64,000 bases of DNA from Candidatus Polarisedimenticolaceae bacterium. Lineage in GTDB: Bacteria > Pseudomonadota > Gammaproteobacteria > Chromatiales > Chromatiaceae. Location: positions 1 through 64,000 of the forward strand of contig JAKISI010000008.1 of assembly GCA_021648685.1 (NCBI GenBank). Reading direction: 5' to 3'. How positions within the stretch are numbered: the stretch's first letter is position 1; every line of letters starts with the position of its first letter. Below are positions 16,321 to 24,765 of the stretch, in pieces. A program made the position numbers and the translations under genes. Under the pieces are notes generated by a model. It made no database searches. It worked only from the letters and a program-made list of their open reading frames with translations, and was not told where the DNA came from.

Positions 16321-17133
16321 TCAGCCTCCAGCAAGCACTAATTCAACAACGGCCTTGCTGCCAAAATAGGCCAGCATCAAAGCGATAAAACCTGCCAGTG
16401 TCCATCTGATAGCGGTGCGCCCGCGCCAGCCAAATTGAAATCGCCCCCATAGCAGCGTGCTGAAAACCAGCCAGGAGGCGATGGAGAGCACGGTCTTGTG
16501 TGCCAAGTGCTGGGTGAACATGTTTTCAAGAAAGATGAAACCACTCAGCAGCCCTATGCTGAGCAGTACAAAGCCGATAATAATCATCTCAAACAGCAGG
16601 GCTTCCATGGTTTGCAGGGGGGGGAGTGCGCGAATGAACCCTCCAGGGTGCCGGTTGTGAAGGTGTTGATCCTGAATCGCAAGCAGCCCGGCCTGTACGG
16701 CCGCCATGGTAAATAGGCTGTATGCCATGAGTGAGACGATGGCGTGGATGCGCAGCCCCCAGGGTGAGGCGGGGTCAAAGATGTAGGTGGTGGGGAATGT
16801 CAGCTCCAGAATCAGGGCGATAGCCGCCAGTGGCAGCAGTACAATGCCGAGGTTTTCTACCGGTTTGGAGATGGCGGAGAGCATCAGTGTCAGCACAATG
16901 ATCCAGGCAGAGAGTGAGGCCGCATTGAATATGCCAAGATTCAGGCCGCCATCAGTAAACAGTGTTTGATAGAGCAGCACGGTGTGCAGTGCGACGCCTG
17001 CCAGCCCCAGAGCAATTCCACCCTGGCGAGGGGGTTTTAGCTTGGTGTGGCTGCGGAAAAGCCTTAAACCAATGATGAGGGCGCTTCCCAGGTAGCTGAG
17101 CGTGGCCAGAATTGCAATGAGTGCGTTGTCCAT
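16321..17133 (-). CDS. CcsA/HemX-like membrane protein (YpjD/CorE type)
   Basis: A 270-residue integral membrane protein with about eight hydrophobic helices, related to the CcsA/CcmC cytochrome c assembly family. Visible family features are the helix block around SPWGLRIHAIVSLMAYSLFTMA and the later TQHLAHKTVLSIASWLVF, with conserved His residues in place for heme or metal contact. In E. coli and relatives the homologue (ypjD) lies divergent from ffh, exactly as here. Its role is not settled: heme handling or inner-membrane divalent cation transport has been proposed for the family. It shares a 137-base intergenic region with ffh. Confidence 0.85.
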   Translation of the reverse strand: MDNALIAILATLSYLGSALIIGLRLFRSHTKLKPPRQGGIALGLAGVALHTVLLYQTLFTDGGLNLGIFNAASLSAWIIVLTLMLSAISKPVENLGIVLLPLAAIALILELTFPTTYIFDPASPWGLRIHAIVSLMAYSLFTMAAVQAGLLAIQDQHLHNRHPGGFIRALPPLQTMEALLFEMIIIGFVLLSIGLLSGFIFLENMFTQHLAHKTVLSIASWLVFSTLLWGRFQFGWRGRTAIRWTLAGFIALMLAYFGSKAVVELVLAGG

Positions 17134-17270
17134 ATAGGGCGTGATGATGGCATAACTCAGGTGGTTCTGGAAAGGGGTGCCGCGCTCTTTGCAGCCGGCA
17201 TTCCTTTATAGTAAATTCAACAAACCTCCCTCATATCCCAAATATCAGCAGACGAACAGGAAATCCAGGC

Positions 17271-18629
17271 ATGTTTGACAATCTTACCGACCGACTGGGT
17301 CGGACACTCAATAACCTGCGCGGTCGCGGTCGTCTGACCGAAGAGAACATTAAAGAGACCATGCGTGAAGTGCGGATGGCGCTGTTGGAAGCAGACGTTG
17401 CGCTGCCGGTGGTCAAGCTGTTTGTGGATCGTGTCCGTTTTAAGGCATTGGGTGCGGATGTGCTCAGCAGTCTGACCCCAGGGCAGATGCTGGTCAAGAT
17501 TGTAAATGATGAGCTGGTTAGCATTATGGGTGAGGCCAATGAGGCGCTCAATCTGACGGCGCAGCCCCCTGCCGTCATCCTGATGGCAGGCCTGCAAGGC
17601 TCTGGTAAAACCACCAGTGCAGCCAAACTGGCCCGCTGGCTCAAAGAGAGCCAGAAGAAATCAGTCATGGTGGTGAGTTGCGATATCTACCGCCCGGCAG
17701 CCATTGAGCAGCTCAAGACCCTGGCGACAGAGGTGCAGGCAGCGTTTTTCCCCAGTAGTCCCGACCAAAAGCCATTGGCCATTGCAAAAGCCGCTATTAG
17801 CCAGGCGCGCAGACAGCATGTTGATGTTCTGATTGTGGATACCGCTGGCCGCCTGCACATAGATGAGGAGATGATGGCCGAGATCAAGGCGCTGCATGCG
17901 GCGCTTGATCCCGTTGAGACGCTGTTTACTGTTGACAGCATGACCGGTCAGGATGCGGCCAATACCGCCAAGGCCTTTGATGAGGCGCTACCATTGACGG
18001 GGGTCGTGCTGACCAAGACCGATGGTGATGCGCGGGGTGGTGCAGCGCTCTCCATCCGTGAGATTACCGGCAAGCCAATCAAATTCCTCGGCGTGGGTGA
18101 AAAGACCACTGCGCTGGAGCCATTTCACCCCGAGCGGGTGGCATCCCGCATTCTGGGCATGGGGGATGTGCTCTCCCTGGTGGAAGAGGTTGAAGCGAAG
18201 GTTGATCGTGTCCAAGCAGATAAACTGGCCAGCAAGATCAAAAAAGGCAAAGGATTTGATCTTGCCGATTTTAAAGAGCAGCTGGAGCAGATGAATAAAA
18301 TGGGTGGAATGGCCTCGGTGATGGAGAAGATGCCGGGCATGGGCGGGGTGTCCGATCATGTCAAAAACCAGGTCAATGATAAAGAGATGGGCAAGCTGGT
18401 CGCCATCATCAACTCCATGACACTCAAGGAGCGAACCTTTCCTGCGGTGATCAAAGGGGCGCGCAAACGCCGGATTGCAGCAGGTTCAGGTACTCAGGTG
18501 CAGGATGTGAACAAACTGCTGAAGCAGTTCGCCCAGATGCAAAAAATGATGAAGAAGATGAAAGGCGGCGGCATGGCCAAGATGATGCGTGGCATGAAAG
18601 GGCGTATGCCTCCCGGCATGCCATTCTGA
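17271..18629 (+). CDS. ffh: Signal recognition particle protein Ffh
   Basis: The GTPase subunit of the signal recognition particle, which binds 4.5S RNA and signal sequences of nascent membrane proteins and delivers them to FtsY. The 452-residue length is normal. Visible are the N domain, the G domain with AGLQGSGKTTSAAKLA (G1), DTAGRLHIDEEM (G3) and TKTDGDARGGAAL (G4/insertion box region), and the M domain rich in Met-Lys-Gly at the end, with the SRP-RNA-binding SGT motif in AAGSGTQVQDVN. A TATAGT-like -10 lies about 60 bases upstream. It is divergent from ypjD and precedes rpsP by 257 bases. Confidence 0.97.
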   Translation: MFDNLTDRLGRTLNNLRGRGRLTEENIKETMREVRMALLEADVALPVVKLFVDRVRFKALGADVLSSLTPGQMLVKIVNDELVSIMGEANEALNLTAQPPAVILMAGLQGSGKTTSAAKLARWLKESQKKSVMVVSCDIYRPAAIEQLKTLATEVQAAFFPSSPDQKPLAIAKAAISQARRQHVDVLIVDTAGRLHIDEEMMAEIKALHAALDPVETLFTVDSMTGQDAANTAKAFDEALPLTGVVLTKTDGDARGGAALSIREITGKPIKFLGVGEKTTALEPFHPERVASRILGMGDVLSLVEEVEAKVDRVQADKLASKIKKGKGFDLADFKEQLEQMNKMGGMASVMEKMPGMGGVSDHVKNQVNDKEMGKLVAIINSMTLKERTFPAVIKGARKRRIAAGSGTQVQDVNKLLKQFAQMQKMMKKMKGGGMAKMMRGMKGRMPPGMPF

Positions 18630-18791
18630 TTTTGCAACTATTCAGCTTGTCCCTGAACCCCGCCATTTCTGCGTTAAAAAACATTTGTAAACCCACATCG
18701 CCTAAAGCGTCTGCTTTTGGTTTTCGCCTTGAACTGACGGATTTCAGGAGCAATCGGAATAGTTGCCTGGGGTTTTTTCTTAAAAGGGCGC

Positions 18792-18819
18792 TTCACTTTT
18801 CTCTGAAATTGCGTACAAT
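18792..18819 (+). promoter_or_regulatory. Sigma-70-like promoter before rpsP
   Basis: TTCACT (18792-18797) and TACAAT (18814-18819) are spaced by 16 bases, about 67 bases before the rpsP ATG. They suit the start of the rpsP-rimM-trmD-rplS operon. The -35 matches four of six consensus bases. Confidence 0.5.
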
Positions 18820-18886
18820 GCGCGGTTTACTTGCTGCCGGGCAGTAAAGCCTGTGGCGCGCGACAAGATAACTTTAAGGGTAGGTC

Positions 18887-19159
18887 ATGGTAACAATTCG
18901 TCTCTCAAGGGGTGGTGCTAAGAAGCGTCCGTTCTATCATATTGTGGTAACGGATAGCCGCAATCCGCGCGATGGCCGTTACATCGAACGGCTGGGCTTT
19001 TTTAATCCTGTTGCCAAAGGTGGAGAAGAGCGCCTGCGCATCAATCTGGAGCGCATTGAGCATTGGGTCTCCAAAGGTGCCCAGACCTCAGGTCGTGTTG
19101 CCTCTCTACTGAAAGAGCAGGCCAAAGCATTGAAGGAACAGCCTAAAGCGGCTGCCTGA
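18887..19159 (+). CDS. rpsP: 30S ribosomal protein S16
   Basis: A 90-residue small-subunit protein with the S16 N-terminus [20 protein letters not shown] and [19 protein letters not shown]. It supports 30S assembly near helix 21 of 16S rRNA. It is the first gene of the operon with rimM (21-base gap), trmD and rplS, the standard gammaproteobacterial order. The ATG at 18887 is preceded by TAAGGGTAGGTC. Confidence 0.97.
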   Translation: MVTIRLSRGGAKKRPFYHIVVTDSRNPRDGRYIERLGFFNPVAKGGEERLRINLERIEHWVSKGAQTSGRVASLLKEQAKALKEQPKAAA

Positions 19160-19180
19160 CCCTGGCGGCAGTAACCTGCG

Positions 19181-19708
19181 ATGGCTGAAAAGGCCGCAGT
19201 TGGTGCTACGCCAGAGATGGCTGTTCTGGGGCGGGTGTCAGGCATATATGGAGTAAAAGGCTGGCTACGCATTTTTTCTCACACCTCACCCCGATCCAAT
19301 ATACTGAACTATCCAGATTGGTACCTGCGACAAGCCGGCCGCTGGGTAAAGCATGAGGTTCAATCCGGGCGTGCTCACGGCAAAGGCGTGGTGGCCCAGT
19401 TACAGGGGTGTGATGATCGGGATCAGGCAGCAAAGCTGTTACAGGCAGAGATTGCCATCCCGCGTGAGCAACTGCCGGATCTGCAACCTGATGAGTTTTA
19501 CTGGGCAGATCTGGAAGGGCTGAAGGTTCAAACTACAGATGGGCTGGATCTGGGCGTTATAGATCATCTGTTTGAGACAGGTGCTAATGATGTCATCGTC
19601 GTTAAGGGAGAACGGGAGCGGTTGATCCCCTACCTCTGGCAAGACGTCATTCAAAGCGTGGATCTGAAGGCCGGAGTCATGATTGTCGACTGGGATGCTG
19701 ATTTTTAA
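19181..19708 (+). CDS. rimM: Ribosome maturation factor RimM
   Basis: A 175-residue factor needed for late maturation of the 30S head, binding S19 and the 16S 3' domain. The RimM N-terminal domain shows [19 protein letters not shown] and the C-terminal PRC-barrel shows [20 protein letters not shown] and [19 protein letters not shown]. The length is normal. Its stop overlaps the trmD ATG by one base, so the genes are translationally coupled. Confidence 0.96.
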   Translation: MAEKAAVGATPEMAVLGRVSGIYGVKGWLRIFSHTSPRSNILNYPDWYLRQAGRWVKHEVQSGRAHGKGVVAQLQGCDDRDQAAKLLQAEIAIPREQLPDLQPDEFYWADLEGLKVQTTDGLDLGVIDHLFETGANDVIVVKGERERLIPYLWQDVIQSVDLKAGVMIVDWDADF

Positions 19709-20466
19709 TGCGCTTTGATCTGGTCACCCTCTTCCCCGAGATGTTTCGGGCGCTGGATGAACAGGGGGTAACCGGCCGGGCAGTAGATCGCGGGCTGGTA
19801 GAGCTGGCGTTCTGGAATCCACGGGACTACACCCCGGATCTTCACCGCACGGTTGATGATCGCCCCTATGGTGGCGGCCCCGGCATGGTGATGAAGATCG
19901 AGCCGCTAAAGGCGGCCATTGAGCAGGCCAGGGCGACTGCAAAACCGGAAACCCCGGTGATCTACCTCAGCCCACAAGGCCGCAGGCTGGATCAATCGGC
20001 GGTTAAAATGCTGGCGAAAAGAGAGGGGATGATCCTGATCGCCGGGCGTTACGAAGGGATTGATGAACGAGTCATTGAACGTCATGTGGATGAAGAGTGG
20101 TCCATTGGCGATTATGTTTTAAGTGGTGGCGAGTTGGCTGCCATGGTGTTGATGGATGCAGTAATCCGCCTTATACCGGGCGTACTGGGGGATGCAGACT
20201 CAGCGGAGCAGGATTCGCATACAGATGGCCTGCTGGATTGTCCCCACTACACAAGACCTGAGGTGGTCGATGAACAAACGGTTCCACCGGTACTGCTGAG
20301 TGGTAACCATGAGGCGATACGTCGCTGGCGCCTTCAGCAATCTTTGGGGCGCACATGGCTGCGCCGGCCAGATCTGATACAGGATCGAGTGCTGAGCGCA
20401 GATGAACAGATTTTATTAGATGAATTTATACAGGCGTATACCAGCGCCCGTTCAAAACAGGAGTAG
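19708..20466 (+). CDS. trmD: tRNA (guanine-N1)-methyltransferase TrmD
   Basis: Methylates G37 of tRNAs that read CNN codons, preventing +1 frameshifting. The SPOUT-fold signatures are all present in 252 residues: [42 protein letters not shown] and [17 protein letters not shown], the last forming part of the deep trefoil knot that binds SAM. The start overlaps the rimM stop by one base, and rplS follows after 6 bases, so all are in one operon. Confidence 0.97.
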   Translation: MRFDLVTLFPEMFRALDEQGVTGRAVDRGLVELAFWNPRDYTPDLHRTVDDRPYGGGPGMVMKIEPLKAAIEQARATAKPETPVIYLSPQGRRLDQSAVKMLAKREGMILIAGRYEGIDERVIERHVDEEWSIGDYVLSGGELAAMVLMDAVIRLIPGVLGDADSAEQDSHTDGLLDCPHYTRPEVVDEQTVPPVLLSGNHEAIRRWRLQQSLGRTWLRRPDLIQDRVLSADEQILLDEFIQAYTSARSKQE

Positions 20467-20472
20467 ACGACC

Positions 20473-20826
20473 ATGAGCAACATTATTGCGGAGCTCGAAG
20501 CTGAACAGACTACGCGCGAGATTCCAGAATTTTCCCCTGGTGATACCGTGGTCGTACAGGTGAAGGTAAAAGAGGGTAACCGTGAGCGTATGCAGGCCTT
20601 CGAAGGTGTGGTGATTGCCAAACGCAACCGCGGCCTGAACTCAGCCTTTACCGTGCGCAAGATCTCGCACGGCGAAGGAGTAGAGCGCGTATTCCAGACC
20701 TACAGCCAGGGCATTGGTGAGATTACGGTTAAACGCCGTGGTGATGTACGTCGGGCAAAACTCTACTATCTGCGTGGCCTGACCGGCAGAGCCGCTCGAA
20801 TCAAAGAGAAGATCGTTAAAAAATAA
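20473..20826 (+). CDS. rplS: 50S ribosomal protein L19
   Basis: A 117-residue protein located at the 30S-50S interface. It contains the L19 signatures [39 protein letters not shown] and the C-terminal [18 protein letters not shown]. It is the last gene of the rpsP operon, closed by the hairpin and T-run at 20844-20880. Confidence 0.97.
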   Translation: MSNIIAELEAEQTTREIPEFSPGDTVVVQVKVKEGNRERMQAFEGVVIAKRNRGLNSAFTVRKISHGEGVERVFQTYSQGIGEITVKRRGDVRRAKLYYLRGLTGRAARIKEKIVKK

Positions 20827-20843
20827 GCGTTGCTTATGCGATC

Positions 20844-20880
20844 AAAAAAACCGCCCTGTTTTGCAGAGCGGTTTTTTTTT
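20844..20880 (+). terminator. Rho-independent terminator of the rpsP operon
   Basis: AAACCGC..CTG and CAG..GCGGTTT form an interrupted stem with one internal C-A mismatch and a short TTTTG loop, followed by nine T residues. It starts 18 bases after the rplS stop. From here to sbcB (about 230 bases) I see nothing else that I can support. Confidence 0.85.
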
Positions 20881-21114
20881 GTAAAAAACAGCATAACTGT
20901 TCAGCATAATTCTAATCAGGTGTTGTGAAACATGCTTTTTTGCCAAGCGTATTCAAAAGCCCTGCTTTGAACTGCAGGCAGACACAAATAAGTCATGCTT
21001 CAAGCCGAAATCCGTGTGAATCTGTGGTTCCGTTCCCTTAAAAATCAGATTTAGCATGGCATGACCAAGTGAGCTGAATAGCTGCAAAAAATGCAGGATA
21101 AAGGAGTTGGTGTG

Positions 21115-22557
21115 ATGCAGAATACCCTCTACTGGCATGATTATGAGACTTGGGGAGTGGATCCGCGCCGGGATCGCCCCTCACAGTTTGCAGGCGTGCG
21201 CACGGATGAGGCGCTGAATATCATCGGTGACCCCTTGATGATCTACTGCCGCCCGGCAGATGATATCCTGCCGCAACCAGAGGCCTGCCTGGTTACAGGC
21301 CTGACGCCACAAAGAGTTGCGGCGGAAGGGGTGTGTGAGGCGGAGTTTGTCCAGCAGATTCATGCCGAGCTGGTGCGGCCAGGCACCTGCGGTGTGGGGT
21401 ATAATAGCATCCGCTTTGATGATGAGTTTACCCGTTATGCCCTCTATCGCAACTTCTATGACCCCTATGCCCGTGAGTGGCAAAATGGCAATTCACGTTG
21501 GGATATTATCGATATGGTGCGGCTTACCTTTGCACTGCGTCCAGAGGGTATTGAGTGGCCCACCTATGAGGATGGCGCCCCCTGTTTCAAGCTGGAGGAG
21601 CTGACGGCAGCCAATGGATTGTCCCATGAGGCTGCGCATGATGCGCTGTCAGATGTCTATGCCACCATTGCACTGGCTCGATTGATAAAGGAACGCCAGC
21701 CACGGCTGTTTGATTACATCTTCCGGCTGCGTAACAAGCGGCTGGTTGACCAGCAGTTTGATCTGCGCGAGAAGAGCCCGCTGCTGCATGTCTCCTCCAT
21801 GTTTCCTGCCTGCTATGGCCGTCTGGCCATGGTGGCTCCCGTCACCCGTCACCCGGTCAACAAGAATGGTGTGATTGTATTTGATCTCCGCTATGACCCG
21901 GAGCCATTTTTTGAACTCAGTGTTGAGGTGCTGCAGCAGCGGCTCTTTACCCCGGTGAAAGAGCTGCCGGAGGGGGTAGAGCGTCTGCCGCTCAAAATGG
22001 TGCATCTAAATAAGAGCCCAGTCATTGTCCCTATGAGTACGCTAACGCTTGAAGCGGAAGAGCGTTGGCAGATTGATGTGGCTGCGGGTAGAGCGCATGC
22101 TAAAAAATTGCAGCAGGCATCAGAATTTGAGGAGAAGGTGCGCCAGGCCCACAGCTTGCAGCAGTTTGAGCCTGTGAGTGACCCCGATCATGATCTCTAC
22201 GGTGGCTTTTTTAGCGGCCATGATCGCAAACAGATTGATATTGTTCGGCGTGCAAAGCCACAGGAGTTGAGCAGTCTACAGCTCCGTTTCGAGGATAAGC
22301 GTCTGCCAGAGATGCTTTTTCGCTATCAGGCGCGCAACTGGCCAGAGACCCTTTCACCGGATGGCCGGGTGCGTTGGAATGAATTTTGCCGGAAACGGAT
22401 CTGCGAATCCGACGGAGGCGGAAGCATCACCCTGGTTGAGTACTTTGAGCAGATTGCTGCACTGAAAGAGGATAAGCGCGTCCCGCTTGAAAAGAGGCCG
22501 CTGCTTGATGAGCTGGCGGAGTGGGGCGCGTTAGTATCTTCGGAAGCGGGGCTTTAG
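21115..22557 (+). CDS. sbcB: Exodeoxyribonuclease I
   Basis: The 3'-5' single-strand DNA exonuclease of the DnaQ-like superfamily, used in recombination and mismatch repair. The N-terminus YWHDYETWGVDPRRDRPSQF holds the first catalytic Asp-x-Glu; GYNSIRFDDEFTRY is ExoII, and SHEAAHDALSDVYATIALA holds the ExoIII His and Asp. The SH3-like and C-terminal helical regions complete 480 residues, the normal length. The start at 21115 was chosen because AAGGAG lies eight bases upstream; an ATG at 21091 is the alternative. The 3' end lies inside a REP-like palindrome. Confidence 0.95.
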   Translation: MQNTLYWHDYETWGVDPRRDRPSQFAGVRTDEALNIIGDPLMIYCRPADDILPQPEACLVTGLTPQRVAAEGVCEAEFVQQIHAELVRPGTCGVGYNSIRFDDEFTRYALYRNFYDPYAREWQNGNSRWDIIDMVRLTFALRPEGIEWPTYEDGAPCFKLEELTAANGLSHEAAHDALSDVYATIALARLIKERQPRLFDYIFRLRNKRLVDQQFDLREKSPLLHVSSMFPACYGRLAMVAPVTRHPVNKNGVIVFDLRYDPEPFFELSVEVLQQRLFTPVKELPEGVERLPLKMVHLNKSPVIVPMSTLTLEAEERWQIDVAAGRAHAKKLQQASEFEEKVRQAHSLQQFEPVSDPDHDLYGGFFSGHDRKQIDIVRRAKPQELSSLQLRFEDKRLPEMLFRYQARNWPETLSPDGRVRWNEFCRKRICESDGGGSITLVEYFEQIAALKEDKRVPLEKRPLLDELAEWGALVSSEAGL

Positions 22558-22604
22558 CCCTGCAGGAAGCAGGCAGGTCTGGCAGGGCTAAAGCCCCGCT
22601 TCCG
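22541..22604. repeat. REP-like palindrome overlapping the sbcB stop
   Basis: Arms at 22541-22563 and 22582-22604 are exact 23-base reverse complements with an 18-base loop; the core is GGGGCTTTAGCCC / GGGCTAAAGCCCC. The left arm includes the last codons and TAG of sbcB, and the right arm ends two bases before the stop of the convergent gene at 22606. Similar GC-rich CTTTAG-centred palindromes are dispersed intergenic repeats in some gammaproteobacteria, and it could equally act as a bidirectional terminator. Only one copy was noticed in this window. Confidence 0.75.
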
Positions 22605-22605
22605 G

Positions 22606-22890
22606 TTAATCTGCGATCCACTTCTCCAGTGCAGCAACCACATTCTTAGCCTGATCCTTGCTGGAGATGTTGAACTTTGATTTCTGCATATATTCGCCAT
22701 TTCGCTTCTGATAGCGACGAATACTGTACTTTTCAGGGCCATATTCGCTTTTTGTGCGGTTCCACTCCTGATAACGGAAGATCACCGTGGACCAGGCTCC
22801 CTTAGAGAGAATCTGCTTGTCCAGCTCCTTAACAATGTCGGTGCCATCTTCGGTGTAGGCAATGGTGAGTTCATCTACAGTGGATGCCAT
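22606..22890 (-). CDS. Small basic protein of unknown function
   Basis: A 94-residue soluble protein with an N-terminus MASTVDELTIAYTEDGTDIV and a strand-rich basic core (VIFRYQEWNR, YSIRRYQKRNGEY, KFNISSKDQAKNVVAALEKW). The pattern suggests a small beta-sheet with a closing helix, perhaps nucleic-acid binding given the Arg/Lys/Tyr content, but no family was recognised. The ATG at 22890 has no strong ribosome binding site. Codon use matches the core genes, and it is convergent with sbcB. A real gene by coding pattern; function unknown. Confidence 0.65.
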   Translation of the reverse strand: MASTVDELTIAYTEDGTDIVKELDKQILSKGAWSTVIFRYQEWNRTKSEYGPEKYSIRRYQKRNGEYMQKSKFNISSKDQAKNVVAALEKWIAD

Positions 22891-22973
22891 ATTTGTAATA
22901 CCTGATATGTTTTAGTGGGTTAGCCGGGTGAGCATAGTACAGGCTAATAGAAGCAGTGAAAATAGGTTTATGG

Positions 22974-23615
22974 CTATTCGGCCACAGCGCCATTGCGCTT
23001 GAGCAGGGCGATGATGTCGCTGTTTTTATGCTGGATGGCGTACCACAGAGGGGTCTGTCCGGCGGTATCCCTGGCATTGATATCAGCGCCGTTACGAATC
23101 AATATTCTGCTGACCACCCGATAACCTTTTTTTACAGCGGTATGGAGCAGGGTCTCCCCCTCTTCAGTGATGAGGTTGATGTCGGCTCCCTGCTGTATCA
23201 AAAATCTGAAGATATCGCGGTCAACGATCTGGTTGGATACGGCCTCTTGCAGCAACTGGTTGCTATCCAGTTTGGCACCATGCTTGATCAGCATCTCGGC
23301 TACCTGGGTGCGGCCTGCCATCACCGCATTGTAGAGCGGGGTATGCCCCTCCCCGTCCAGAATATTAATGTCGGCCCCATGCTTTAGCAGCAGCTTCACC
23401 ACCACCCAGCGACCTGCCTTGGCTGCGACATGCAGGGGCGTGCTGCCATCCGGGTTGGTTTGGTTGAGGTCTGCGCCCCATTTGATATGGCGTTCGATCT
23501 GCGCAATATCACCACGCTCAATGGCGGGATAGAGCGCAAGGCTGGGGCGATCTGGCTCGCCACAGGCGCTTAAGAACAGCAACAGAATAAGTGCGGGGAT
23601 CTTTATGGGGTTCAT
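22974..23615 (-). CDS. Ankyrin-repeat lipoprotein
   Basis: A 213-residue protein with a lipoprotein signal (IPALILLLFLSAC) followed by five to six ankyrin repeats. Clear repeats are GSTPLHVAAKAGRWVVVKLL, GHTPLYNAVMAGRTQVAEML, GETLLHTAVKKGYRVVSRIL and GQTPLWYAIQHKNSDIIALL, each ending in a GADIN-type turn. Such proteins form curved binding surfaces, here probably on the periplasmic side of a membrane; the partner is unknown. The start at 23615 (MNPIKIP) was chosen because it begins the signal; the frame extends 16 codons upstream. It is divergent from the small membrane protein at 23679. Confidence 0.8.
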   Translation of the reverse strand: MNPIKIPALILLLFLSACGEPDRPSLALYPAIERGDIAQIERHIKWGADLNQTNPDGSTPLHVAAKAGRWVVVKLLLKHGADINILDGEGHTPLYNAVMAGRTQVAEMLIKHGAKLDSNQLLQEAVSNQIVDRDIFRFLIQQGADINLITEEGETLLHTAVKKGYRVVSRILIRNGADINARDTAGQTPLWYAIQHKNSDIIALLKRNGAVAE

Positions 23616-23678
23616 ACTGGCGCTCTGAAAATAGCCCATCATACTGCATTTATAGGGCAGCATGATAAAGTAGTCCCC

Positions 23679-24050
23679 ATGTTACTGAAAATTTTACTGA
23701 CGGTAGTGGTGATTTTGGGGGCGGCGCTGGTACTGCGCCGACGAGTGCATCGTCTGCCGCAAGCTACAGCGCCGGCACCATCCCCGACAAAAACCACCCT
23801 GCTGCGACTGCCGCACTATGCTGCTTATGGTCTGGTCTCCATCATGCTGGCTGGAGCCCTCTATTTTGTCTATCTGGAGTGGGAGGATAGCTACCAGATC
23901 GTGACGGTTCGGGTGATTGATACCCGTAGCGGCAATGCGGTTAACTATGAGGCCTATAAGGGTGATGTGGCAGCACGCAGTCTGCTCACCCTGGATGGCA
24001 AAATGGTCAGCCTTGCAGAGGTGGAGCGCATGGAGTTTGTAAGGGAGTAA
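23679..24050 (+). CDS. Two-pass membrane protein, unknown function
   Basis: A 123-residue protein. Residues 1-18 (LLKILLTVVVILGAALVL) form a first membrane helix followed by RRRVHR, so the N-terminus is outside and the linker inside. A second helix (YAAYGLVSIMLAGALYFVYL) lies at about 48-68. The remaining 55 residues form a soluble domain with strands VTVRVIDTRSG and VAARSLLTLDGKMVSLAEVE, probably periplasmic. No family was recognised. It shares a 63-base promoter region with the ankyrin lipoprotein and may function with it, which is inference. Confidence 0.65.
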   Translation: MLLKILLTVVVILGAALVLRRRVHRLPQATAPAPSPTKTTLLRLPHYAAYGLVSIMLAGALYFVYLEWEDSYQIVTVRVIDTRSGNAVNYEAYKGDVAARSLLTLDGKMVSLAEVERMEFVRE

Positions 24051-24056
24051 CGCCCG

Positions 24057-24413
24057 CTAAGGCGCAGCACTTAGCAAGGTGCCAACCTGGCTGCCCCGGC
24101 CTCCCGCCTGGGCGCGCATGGCCTGTGCGCTATCCGCCCCCAGCAGTTTGCTGATATGGGCTGCAAGCTGAGCAGCCTCTTCTGCGGTGTTGATATTGCC
24201 GGTTGAGCGGGCGGGTTCACTGGCGGCACTGCGATAGAGTTCACCGGCGCGGTCGATATTTACCGTATTATCAGCCGGTTTGGCGGCTTTAGGCGTGGCT
24301 GAGCTGGCCTCTGCGCTACTTGTATTGGTGCTGCCTGTACTTTTTGAGCTTGAGCCGCCTGCTTTTGCGCTGTCCAAAGATGGCAGTTTGTCATTTGAAA
24401 TGGGTGTAACCAC
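24057..24413 (-). CDS. Ser/Ala-rich protein of unknown function
   Basis: Read from GTG 24413, a 118-residue protein starts VVTPISNDKLPSLDSAKAGG and continues through a Ser/Thr/Ala-rich low-complexity stretch (about residues 18-50) to a helical C-terminal half (NIDRAGELYRSAASE, AEEAAQLAAHISKLLGADS). This layout, with a flexible start and two amphipathic helices, recalls FlgM-like anti-sigma factors, but no diagnostic motif is present and no flagellar gene is nearby. GAGG nine bases upstream supports the GTG start; the upstream frame runs into island DNA. It marks the left edge of the decayed island. Confidence 0.5.
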   Translation of the reverse strand: MVTPISNDKLPSLDSAKAGGSSSKSTGSTNTSSAEASSATPKAAKPADNTVNIDRAGELYRSAASEPARSTGNINTAEEAAQLAAHISKLLGADSAQAMRAQAGGRGSQVGTLLSAAP

Positions 24414-24623
24414 AATGGTGTCCTCTTCTTTAAAGCCAAAAAAATGGCGTGTTGATAGGAAAAAAATGCGCTGACATTGTCTAAGCAAGTTTTAGGCCAT
24501 GAGGCGCCTGTTTTGCCTCGGCAGCAACCGATAACGGTAGTTAGCCCCTCAACCCAAGTACAGAGGATATAAACGAAACTCATGAAGGGTACCCATGTTT
24601 GAACAAGCCTTTTAAAAGAGTAA

Positions 24624-24758
24624 CAACAAATAGTCAAAAAACTAAACGGTCTTTCAGCCGAAACCAAAAAGTTAGAAGCCATTTATCAGCAAAAAATATC
24701 CGATTTAGAAGAACTTAAAAAATCCATCCTGCAAAAAGCCTTTAGTGGTGAGTTATAA
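24624..24758 (+). pseudogene. hsdS: Type I restriction specificity subunit (HsdS), 3' remnant
   Basis: A frame with no start codon reads LSAETKKLEAIYQQKI, then SDLEELKKSILQKAFSGEL and a TAA at 24756-24758. This is the very recognisable C-terminal conserved helix of HsdS proteins, where two such helices form the coiled coil that spaces the two target-recognition domains. Everything upstream of this helix is missing, and no hsdM or hsdR exists in the window. It shows that a type I restriction-modification locus once stood here. The ImmA-type gene starts 8 bases after the stop, so the pair may have been the downstream part of that operon. Confidence 0.75.
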
Positions 24759-24765
24759 TAAAGTC

